NCBI GenBank assembly: GCA_966250015.1
Contig: CBINFS010000071.1
Location: forward strand, 1 to 12,122
DNA: 12,122 bases
Source of the DNA: CBINFS01 sp966250015
GTDB taxonomy: Bacteria > Bacteroidota > Rhodothermia > Rhodothermales > DASSAV01
Reading direction: 5' to 3'
The notes beneath the pieces are model-generated. The model was not told the origin of the DNA. It ran no database searches and saw nothing but the letters and a program-made list of their open reading frames with translations. A program made the position numbers and the translations under genes. Every line of letters begins with the position of its first letter. The first letter of the stretch is position 1. Positions 7,497 to 12,122 of this stretch are shown here, piece after piece.

Positions 7497-7961
7497 TCAG
7501 GGTGGAAAGGGAGGGAGGTGGGCAAAATCGACGGTGATCCGGATGAAGGTGGTGTCGCCCGGCCTGACCTGAAAGACGCCATCGTCGTCAGTGTAAAGGC
7601 CCACGGGACGCCAGGAAAAGATGTTTGCGTCGTATTGCTGGGCGACTCCGGTGTAGACGAACGTGCCTCGTTCGACGTCGGTAATGACCACCGTGTCGCG
7701 CTCGACGAAGTACTTGAGCGATCTCGGGCTGAAGACGAGGTTGGTGAGCTGGAGGAAATCCGACGTGTCTTTAGGGACGAAGCGCATCGCCACGAGGCGC
7801 AGGTCGTGGAGGGAATCGGCAGGAGGCCACGCACCTTCGTAGGTGATCACCGCGTGGAGGGTTCCGACCGGCGGCTCATCCGGCGGAGCGAGCCCACTGT
7901 CGCAGCCCGCCGCCAGAATGGTGACGAGAAGAACGAGCAAAAACCTGCTTCCGGATGTCAT
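7497..7961 (-). CDS. Lipoprotein of unknown function, partner of the TonB-dependent receptor
   Basis: This 154-residue exported lipoprotein has a hydrophobic signal (SRFLLVLLVTILAAG) and a lipobox cysteine at residue 20 (LAAGC), followed by DSG and a proline-rich linker (LAPPDEPPVG). The mature part (about 33-154) is rich in beta-prone stretches, has no other cysteine and ends in HLPPFPP. I do not recognise the family. It is the first gene of the pair with the TonB-dependent receptor (12-base gap), which suggests a ligand-binding or receptor-accessory role at the outer membrane. ATG 7959-7961 lacks a clear ribosome-binding site. The leader holds two short hairpin-forming segments, TGCCG/CGGCA (7975-7988) and GAAGT/ACTTC (7990-8002). 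A near-match to the -7 element on the minus strand, TAAGCTTG (8091-8098), may be its promoter. Confidence 0.8.
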   Translation of the reverse strand: MTSGSRFLLVLLVTILAAGCDSGLAPPDEPPVGTLHAVITYEGAWPPADSLHDLRLVAMRFVPKDTSDFLQLTNLVFSPRSLKYFVERDTVVITDVERGTFVYTGVAQQYDANIFSWRPVGLYTDDDGVFQVRPGDTTFIRITVDFAHLPPFPP

Positions 7962-8110
7962 TCGAAGTCCCGGTTGCCGAAATCGGCAGGAAGTGCAACT
8001 TCACGGAGTGGGGGTTCTTCGTGAATAAACGAGATAAGGGCCGTCCAAGCAAACGGCAGATGAGCCCGCAGGTTTGGAGCAGGCGCAAAACAAGCTTATA
8101 TTTAAACAAA

Positions 8111-8118
8111 TATCTTTG
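8111..8118 (+). promoter_or_regulatory. Bacteroidota-type -7 element upstream of queA
   Basis: TATCTTTG matches the TAnnTTTG consensus exactly and is identical to the element driving the tRNA operon at 11439-11446. It sits in an AT-rich island (8090-8120) within GC-rich DNA. No TTG is present at the expected -33 position, so the match is to one box only. The start codon of queA is about 270 bases downstream. Confidence 0.45.
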
Positions 8119-8120
8119 AA

Positions 8121-8380
8121 ACGTGCAAGTCACCTTTCTTTTTTGCGATGCGTCATTGGGGCGAGGAGATCGTGCTTCCCGTCAATACCCGGGTTCTTAA
8201 CGTTCGGAAGTGTGACTCGCCGCTCATTGCGCAGTCTGCCTTTCTTCGCGGGCCGGCGCACGCGCCGCCCGGATTCGAATCAAAAAATCAGACTGCCTGG
8301 GGATAGTGGTATTCCCCTACGTAGTCAGACCGGTTTTCCGGCCTGTAAGATTATGTTAAACAGTTAGATGCCGTTTTTTT
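8121..8380 (+). ncRNA. Candidate structured RNA or long leader before queA
   Basis: These roughly 260 bases contain nested complementary segments. GGCGAG (8160-8165) pairs with CTCGCC (8216-8221), enclosing CTTCC (8175-8179) and GGAAG (8206-8210). GCAGTCTG (8231-8238) pairs with CAGACTGC (8289-8296), enclosing a GC-rich 9-bp hairpin with one bulge (8249-8271). GGGGA/TCCCC (8299-8317) and CCGG-TTTT-CCGG (8330-8341) follow. A T-run (8374-8380) sits close to the queA start. The region begins just after the -7 element at 8111. It does not look like RNase P RNA, SRP RNA, tmRNA or a preQ1-I riboswitch. Pairing was found by eye, and the ends are guesses. It could be a free small RNA or the 5' leader of queA. 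Confidence 0.35.
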
Positions 8381-8390
8381 AAGGTCGTTT

Positions 8391-9437
8391 ATGAAGCTGT
8401 CGGATTTTGTATACGAGTACAACAAGAACCTGATTGCCCGGTACCCCGCCGAGCCTCGCGACAGCGCGCGCCTGATGGTGCTCCATCGGGACACAAAAGA
8501 GATCGAACACCGCCACGTCTACGATTTACCGGAGTATTTCAGCGCGGGTGACGTCCTCGTCGTTAACGATACCAAGGTGTTCCCCGCAAGGTTGTACGGA
8601 AACAAGGAAAAAACCGGCGCGAAGATTGAAGTATTCCTGCTTCGGGAGCTCAATCCCGAGAGCCGCCTGTGGGACGTCATCGTCGATCCAGCCCGCAAGA
8701 TCCGTATAGGAAACAAGCTGTACTTCGACAACGGCCTCGTCGCCGAGGTCATCGACAACACGACGTCCCGTGGCCGTACGATCCGGTTCGTCTTCGAGGG
8801 AAGCAACGAAGAGCTCTACCGGATGATCGACGAAATCGGCCAGACGCCCCTACCTCCCTACATCAAACGCAAGGTAGAGGACGAGGACCGCGACCGGTAC
8901 CAGACGATGTTTGCCCGGCATCGAGGCGCCGTCGCGGCGCCAACCGCCGGCCTGCACTTCACCCCTGAGATGGTCGAACGGTTCAAGGAGAAAGGGGTGT
9001 GCATCGTTCCGATCACGCTGCACGTAGGCCTCGGCACCTTCCGGCCGGTCGAGGTAGAGGACCTGACGAAGCATCGGATGGATTCGGAGAACTACATCAT
9101 CACGCCGGAAACCGCCGAAAAGGTCAACCAGGCGCTCATGTCGCGCGACTGCCACGTCACGGCCGTCGGGACGACGGTAGTGCGAGCCCTCGAATCGAGC
9201 CTTTCGGCGTCGAATACCCTCAAGGCGGACCAGGGGTGGACCGACAAGTTCATCTACCCCCCGTACGAGTTCCGGATCACCGAACGGCTCATCACGAACT
9301 TTCACATGCCGAAGAGTACGCTACTGATGCTCGTCGCGGCCTTTGCGGGTCACGAGTTCATCATGAAGGCATACCAGGAGGCGGTCGAGAACAAGTACCG
9401 GCTGTTCTCCTTCGGCGACGCCATGCTCATTCTCTGA
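8391..9437 (+). CDS. queA: S-adenosylmethionine:tRNA ribosyltransferase-isomerase
   Basis: QueA moves the ribosyl part of S-adenosylmethionine onto preQ1-modified tRNA to make epoxyqueuosine, the next-to-last step of queuosine formation at G34 of tRNA-Tyr, -His, -Asn and -Asp, in the cytoplasm. The 348 residues fit the family's usual length and carry its hallmark blocks: VVNDTKVFPARL (57-68), GQTPLPPYI (150-158), GAVAAPTAGLHFT (179-191), HVGLGTFRPV (211-220), GTTVVRALES (260-269), TNFHMPKSTLLMLVAAFAG (302-320) and YRLFSFGDAMLI (336-347). AAGG (8381-8384) precedes the ATG at a usable distance. Its TGA shares one base with the ATG of ispD, so the two are translationally coupled. It heads the queA-ispD-ispF operon. 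A tRNA-Tyr(GUA) substrate gene lies about 2.2 kb downstream. Confidence 0.97.
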   Translation: MKLSDFVYEYNKNLIARYPAEPRDSARLMVLHRDTKEIEHRHVYDLPEYFSAGDVLVVNDTKVFPARLYGNKEKTGAKIEVFLLRELNPESRLWDVIVDPARKIRIGNKLYFDNGLVAEVIDNTTSRGRTIRFVFEGSNEELYRMIDEIGQTPLPPYIKRKVEDEDRDRYQTMFARHRGAVAAPTAGLHFTPEMVERFKEKGVCIVPITLHVGLGTFRPVEVEDLTKHRMDSENYIITPETAEKVNQALMSRDCHVTAVGTTVVRALESSLSASNTLKADQGWTDKFIYPPYEFRITERLITNFHMPKSTLLMLVAAFAGHEFIMKAYQEAVENKYRLFSFGDAMLIL

Positions 9438-10147
9438 TGGCGCGTTCTGAGGTTGCGGTTCTGATCCCTGCGGCGGGTCAGGGCGTTCGGATGGGCGGCG
9501 AGCGCAAGCAGTTTCGCCTTCTCGGCGGTAAGCCTCTTCTGCTCCAGACGCTGCTGGTCTTCGAGCGGCATCCGGACGTTGCGCATCTCATTGTGGCCGT
9601 ACCGCCGGACGTCCGGGACGAGGTGGCTTCCGAGCTGTTTAGATGCGGGCTCACGAAGCTGCACAAAGTCGTTGCGGGAGGCACCACGCGGCAGGATTCG
9701 GTAGCCCGAGCCTTAGATGCCGTGCCGGAGTCGGCAGACGTGGTGCTCGTTCACGACGCCGTCCGCCCCTTCATCGACGACGCAACGATCTCGGCGACAA
9801 TTCAGGCCGTCGAGGAACACGGGGCTGCGGCTGTGGCCATTCCCGTTTCCGACACCATGCGCTACGGCGAGGGTGGTGTGTTCGGTGCATCGGTCTCTCG
9901 CGATGGACTCTTTGCCATGCAGACCCCGCAGGGCTTCCGTCGAGCGCTCTTCGAGAGTGCCCATGCCGAAGCAGCAAAATCGGGCTTCCAGGCCACCGAC
10001 GACGTCGACCTGGTGCAGCGTGCAGGCTATCCCGTCCGGATCGTTCCGGGCAGCATCTTCAATCTCAAAATCACGACCCCGGCCGACTGGGAGCTGGCGG
10101 ACAGGCTGTGGGCTCACCGAACGGTAAATCCTGAAGTTGAAAAATGA
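9437..10147 (+). CDS. ispD: 2-C-methyl-D-erythritol 4-phosphate cytidylyltransferase
   Basis: IspD joins CTP and 2-C-methyl-D-erythritol 4-phosphate to give CDP-methylerythritol, the third step of the MEP isoprenoid pathway. The 236-residue protein has the nucleotide-binding start PAAGQGVRMGGERKQ (11-25; Arg18 and Lys24 fit the catalytic Arg/Lys), GGTTRQDSV (81-89), VHDAVRP (105-111), QTPQ (162-165), TDDVDL (187-192) and the closing GSIFNLKITTPAD (205-217). The frame is open far upstream inside queA. The start chosen is the ATG at 9437-9439, which overlaps the queA TGA by one base (TGATG) and puts the AAG-QG motif at the usual distance from the N-terminus. The end overlaps ispF by four bases (ATGA). 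IspD and IspF act two steps apart in the pathway; IspE, between them, is not in the window. Confidence 0.97.
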   Translation: MARSEVAVLIPAAGQGVRMGGERKQFRLLGGKPLLLQTLLVFERHPDVAHLIVAVPPDVRDEVASELFRCGLTKLHKVVAGGTTRQDSVARALDAVPESADVVLVHDAVRPFIDDATISATIQAVEEHGAAAVAIPVSDTMRYGEGGVFGASVSRDGLFAMQTPQGFRRALFESAHAEAAKSGFQATDDVDLVQRAGYPVRIVPGSIFNLKITTPADWELADRLWAHRTVNPEVEK

Positions 10148-10626
10148 CACGTTTTGGATTCGGATATGACGTCCACCGTCTGGTGGAGGGGCGGCCCCTG
10201 ATCGTCGGGGGCGTCCGGATCCCGTTTGAAAAAGGGCTCGACGGCCATTCCGACGCCGACGTGCTGCTCCACGCCATTGCGGACGCCCTGCTCGGCGCCG
10301 CCGCGCTGGGCGACATCGGCACCCTGTTCCCCAATACCGACGAGCGGTGGCGTGGCGCCGACAGCCTCGAGATGCTCGGCATCGTCCGGCAGACCATTGC
10401 CGACGCCGGCTACCAGGTCGGGAACGTCGACGCAACGCTCGTCCTGCAAGAGCCGAAGATCCGTCCCTACGTCGATCAAATGCGCGGCCGCATCGCGCAG
10501 GCCCTCCACGTCACCATCGACCGCGTATCCGTAAAAGCCACTACTGCCGAGCGCCTGGGGTACGTGGGGGCAGGAGAGGGCGCCGAGGCTTATGCCGTTT
10601 GTGCGATTTTTCCGGCCAGTGAATAA
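10144..10626 (+). CDS. ispF: 2-C-methyl-D-erythritol 2,4-cyclodiphosphate synthase
   Basis: IspF closes CDP-methylerythritol 2-phosphate into the cyclic diphosphate with release of CMP, the fifth step of the MEP pathway; the family works as a trimer with zinc. All of the family's signature residues are visible in the 160 residues. GYDVH (7-11) gives Asp9 and His11, and LLHA supplies His43, the three metal ligands. GHSDADV (34-40), GDIGTLFPNTD (56-66) and KATTAERLG (131-139) with GAGEGAEAYA (142-151) follow. The ATG lies inside the last codons of ispD (four-base ATGA overlap), a clear sign of coupled translation. The stop at 10624-10626 ends the operon; no strong terminator is visible in the 84-base gap to the next gene. 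Confidence 0.97.
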   Translation: MTRFGFGYDVHRLVEGRPLIVGGVRIPFEKGLDGHSDADVLLHAIADALLGAAALGDIGTLFPNTDERWRGADSLEMLGIVRQTIADAGYQVGNVDATLVLQEPKIRPYVDQMRGRIAQALHVTIDRVSVKATTAERLGYVGAGEGAEAYAVCAIFPASE

Positions 10627-10646
10627 AGCCCGGAACTGTAGGCGAA

Positions 10647-10686
10647 TCATCTGGTTTTGTGCCGAATTCCCTGAATTTCATCTGGT
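10647..10686. repeat. 9-base direct repeat between ispF and the DedA gene
   Basis: TCATCTGGT occurs at 10647-10655 and again at 10678-10686, 31 bases apart start to start (about three helical turns), in the 84-base gap before the DedA-family gene. This could be a paired binding site for a regulator or chance. No promoter consensus was found with confidence here. Confidence 0.3.
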
Positions 10687-10710
10687 AGATACCCGATTGT
10701 TGACGCCCAA

Positions 10711-11346
10711 ATGGCCGAATTTCTGACCAACCTGGCCGACTGGATGATGCTCGTAGCGCCGATCTGGGCGTACGCTGCGATCATCGTCGTTTCGTACATG
10801 GAGAACATCATCCCGCCGATTCCGGGGGACATGATCGTGGTCCTGGGCGGATATCTGGTCGGTGTCGGCAAGCTGAGCTTTGTACTCGTGATCTTGCTTT
10901 CGACGGTCGGGGGCGCCCTCGGGTTTATGACGATGTACTGGATCGGGGTGAGCATAGAGGAGAGGGTCCTCGAGCAGCATCGCTTCAGGTGGTTACCCAA
11001 GGACCGGATCGAGCGGGCTAGGAACTGGCTGCACCGGTGGGGCTACGGCGTGGTGGCGGCAAACCGGTTCCTGAGCGGTGCGCGGTCGATCATCTCGCTC
11101 ACCGTAGGCATGGCGAAGATGGACCCCACAAAGACGGCCGCCTGGGCGACGCTGAGCGCCCTGGTTTGGACCGGCCTGATCACGTACGCCGGCTACGTCG
11201 TGGGGGATAACTGGCTCGTCATCGCGCGATATCTGCACGCCTACGGCAAGCTGACGCTAACGATCCTCGTCGCGGTCGCACTGGGATGGTCGGGCTGGAA
11301 CCTGTTTCGTACGTGGAAGCAGCGTGTCAGAGAAAGGGAACAATAG
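10711..11346 (+). CDS. DedA-family inner-membrane protein
   Basis: This 211-residue integral membrane protein of the DedA (SNARE-associated/VTT) superfamily is linked in other bacteria to membrane homeostasis and to flipping of polyprenyl-phosphate or phospholipid. Hydrophobic segments lie at about residues 15-30, 41-52, 55-78, 145-165 and 180-197. The re-entrant motif ENIIPPIPGD (31-40) provides the acidic residues Glu31 and Asp40. NRFLSGARSIISLTVGMAKM (118-137) provides Arg119 and Arg125, with the six-residue spacing of the two essential arginines of E. coli YqjA/YghB. The usual proline in RFxPGxR is serine here. The tail is basic (WKQRVREREQ), as expected for a cytoplasmic end. ATG 10711 has no clear ribosome-binding site. 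It stands between the isoprenoid operon and the tRNA operon on the same strand. A role in undecaprenyl-phosphate recycling would fit the isoprenoid neighbours, but that is only a guess. Confidence 0.9.
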   Translation: MAEFLTNLADWMMLVAPIWAYAAIIVVSYMENIIPPIPGDMIVVLGGYLVGVGKLSFVLVILLSTVGGALGFMTMYWIGVSIEERVLEQHRFRWLPKDRIERARNWLHRWGYGVVAANRFLSGARSIISLTVGMAKMDPTKTAAWATLSALVWTGLITYAGYVVGDNWLVIARYLHAYGKLTLTILVAVALGWSGWNLFRTWKQRVREREQ

Positions 11347-11415
11347 TCCGTTCGTGTCGTGCAAAAACGTCTGCGTGTGGACGTCACATTCACGGCTCCT
11401 TGACGTGCTGAGTGG

Positions 11416-11446
11416 TTGACATGAGTCGAGTGGGTCAGTATCTTTG
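11416..11446 (+). promoter_or_regulatory. Promoter of the tRNA-tuf operon
   Basis: TTGACA (11416-11421) and TATCTTTG (11439-11446) are separated by 17 bases. The second box is an exact match to the Bacteroidota -7 consensus TAnnTTTG, and the TTG of the first fits the -33 box. Transcription should start near 11452-11454, about 12 bases before the first tRNA. This is the best promoter in the window and suits a highly expressed stable-RNA operon. Confidence 0.85.
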
Positions 11447-11464
11447 ATGTCTACGTGCAAAATT

Positions 11465-11536
11465 GCCGGCGTAGCTCAAAGGTAGAGCAGCTCACTTGTA
11501 ATGAGCAGGTTGGGGGTTCGATTCCCTTCGCCGGCT
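11465..11536 (+). tRNA. tRNA-Thr (anticodon UGU)
   Basis: The cloverleaf is complete: acceptor GCCGGCG/CGCCGGC, D-arm GCTC/GAGC, anticodon stem GCTCA/TGAGC around CTTGTAA (anticodon TGT, reads ACA), and TTCGATT T-loop on a stem with two G-T pairs. The discriminator base is T and no CCA is encoded. It is the first gene of the tRNA-tuf operon. Confidence 0.97.
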
Positions 11537-11607
11537 CTTAACTCGAAATTCTTGTTTACCTGCGGGCACTTTCAAGCGCCGTTAGCATTGCATGATTTCG
11601 TGTTTTT

Positions 11608-11689
11608 GGGCAGGTACCCAAGCGGCCAACGGGGGCAGACTGTAAATCTGCTGGCTAAGCCTTCGGAGGTTCGAATCCTTCCCTGCCCA
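11608..11689 (+). tRNA. tRNA-Tyr (anticodon GUA)
   Basis: This is a class II tRNA with acceptor GGGCAGG/CCTGCCC, anticodon stem GCAGA/TCTGC around CTGTAAA (anticodon GTA) and a long variable arm (TGGCTAAGCCTTCGGA). The discriminator is A and no CCA is encoded. U33-G34-U35 is the recognition triplet for tRNA-guanine transglycosylase, so this tRNA should carry queuosine, made with the help of the queA product. Confidence 0.97.
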
Positions 11690-11749
11690 CCCCCGGGAAA
11701 GTCGGCGTCGAGCACGCAAGGGCTGTGAAGGAGCAGTCGGTAGCACAAT

Positions 11750-11822
11750 GCGGGAGTAGCTCAGTTGGTAGAGCATTAGCCTTCCAAGCTAAGGGTCGCG
11801 GGTTCGAATCCCGTCTCCCGCT
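11750..11822 (+). tRNA. tRNA-Gly (anticodon UCC)
   Basis: The acceptor is GCGGGAG/CTCCCGC, the D-arm GCTC/GAGC, the anticodon stem TTAGC/GCTAA around CTTCCAA (anticodon TCC, reads GGA) and the T-arm CGGG-TTCGAAT-CCCG. The discriminator is T, the normal identity base for glycine. No CCA is encoded. Confidence 0.97.
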
Positions 11823-11826
11823 CACT

Positions 11827-11866
11827 TGGATGTAGAAGGCATCCAGGTAGAGACATTCCGCAATGT
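11827..11866 (+). other. Two small hairpins in the tRNA-Gly/tRNA-Thr spacer
   Basis: TGGATG (11827-11832) pairs with CATCCA (11840-11845), and ACATT (11853-11857) pairs with AATGT (11862-11866). These fill most of the 54-base spacer and may guide processing of the precursor. The call rests on pairing alone. Confidence 0.4.
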
Positions 11867-11876
11867 GGTACGATAG

Positions 11877-11948
<72 letters not shown>

Positions 11949-11950
11949 CA

Positions 11951-12004
11951 TACGCCAAGCGTGTCCCGGTCGGAGAGGCCGGGATACGCTTTGTTGTTGG
12001 CGTA
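11951..12004 (+). promoter_or_regulatory. Long hairpin between the last tRNA and tuf
   Basis: A 13-bp stem with one G-U pair (11957-11969 with 11979-11991, loop of 9) is followed by TTGTTGTTGG. Outside it, TACGCC (11951-11956) pairs with GGCGTA (11999-12004), leaving a 7-base bulge. The T-rich part is interrupted by G, so it is a poor intrinsic terminator. It may be a partial terminator, an attenuator or a processing and stability element that separates tRNA from tuf mRNA. Confidence 0.6.
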
Positions 12005-12070
12005 CTCGACGCCGAATGCCCCGCGGTAGAACTTAAATCATCACTAGCTTAGGGACTCAACCAGAGAGCC

Positions 12071-12122
12071 ATGGCAAAGGAAACATTCGTTCGCTCGAAG
12101 CCGCACGTGAACATTGGCACGA
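12071..12122 (+). CDS. tuf: Elongation factor Tu, 5' fragment cut by the window edge
   Basis: Only the first 17 codons are present. They encode MAKETFVRSKPHVNIGT, the very conserved start of EF-Tu, just before the P-loop (GHVDHGKT), which would come next. EF-Tu carries aminoacyl-tRNA to the ribosome as a GTP complex. The ATG is preceded by CCAGAGAGCC with only a weak ribosome-binding site, which is common in this phylum. It lies 122 bases after tRNA-Thr(GGU) with a long hairpin between, and is probably transcribed from the tRNA promoter at 11416-11446. The rest of the gene lies outside the window. Confidence 0.95.
   Translation, partial: MAKETFVRSKPHVNIGT

Noticed and set aside
7962..8100. 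Fur box or cobalamin riboswitch for the TonB-dependent receptor operon
   Set aside because: No GATAATGATAAT-like palindrome or cobalamin-box-like sequence is visible on the minus strand.
8074..8367. 97-codon plus-strand frame and a minus-strand frame at 7876-8133 in the gap before queA
   Set aside because: Neither has a ribosome-binding site or known motif. The first overlaps the putative promoter and structured region, the second overlaps the lipoprotein start.
8121..8390. preQ1 riboswitch upstream of queA
   Set aside because: The compact preQ1-I pattern (short hairpin with a C-rich loop followed by an A-rich AACTAA-like tail) is not found. The A-run at 8282-8287 lacks the required partner hairpin.
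11367..11384. Terminator after the DedA gene (ACGTC/GACGT hairpin)
   Set aside because: The stem is only 5 bp with an 8-base loop and no T-run follows.

Overview
The window comes from a GC-rich Gram-negative bacterium of the Bacteroidota/Rhodothermota (FCB) group, most likely a Rhodothermales-like organism. Four observations support this. The first gene is a secreted protease ending in a type IX secretion (Por) sorting domain. A TonB-dependent receptor with an N-terminal carboxypeptidase-regulatory-like domain is present. Two places carry an exact Bacteroidota-type -7 promoter element (TAnnTTTG). None of the four tRNA genes encodes its own CCA end. The lineage call is inferred from gene content; no database search was done.

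Layout. Positions 1-445 hold no gene but contain two tandem copies of a composite intergenic repeat. A secreted M6-like metalloprotease lies on the minus strand (446-2308). A plus-strand NIPSNAP-family protein with a twin-arginine signal follows (2500-3291). The convergent gap 3292-3835 is packed with repeats: another full composite unit, a truncated one, a near-perfect 27-bp inverted repeat next to the two flanking stop codons, and two other short repeat types. Minus-strand genes then run, in transcription order, lipoprotein (7961-7497), TonB-dependent receptor (7484-5229) and Tat-exported Gfo/Idh/MocA oxidoreductase (5122-3836). The first two are 12 bases apart and probably one operon.

A 429-bp divergent gap (7962-8390) holds an AT-rich promoter island and about 260 bases with many nested complementary segments. 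This may be a structured RNA or a long leader. Next comes a tightly overlapped operon, queA-ispD-ispF (8391-10626), which joins queuosine modification of tRNA with two steps of the MEP isoprenoid pathway. A DedA-family membrane protein follows (10711-11346).

The right end is a stable-RNA operon: a strong promoter, tRNA-Thr(UGU), tRNA-Tyr(GUA), tRNA-Gly(UCC), tRNA-Thr(GGU), a long hairpin and the start of tuf (EF-Tu), cut by the window edge. This is the same order as the E. coli thrU-tyrU-glyT-thrT-tufB operon. The tRNA-Tyr(GUA), with U33-G34-U35, is a natural target of the queuosine pathway that QueA serves.

The most notable unexplained items are the composite repeat (three full units plus a truncated one, with matching internal spacing and compensatory base changes) and the structured region upstream of queA.
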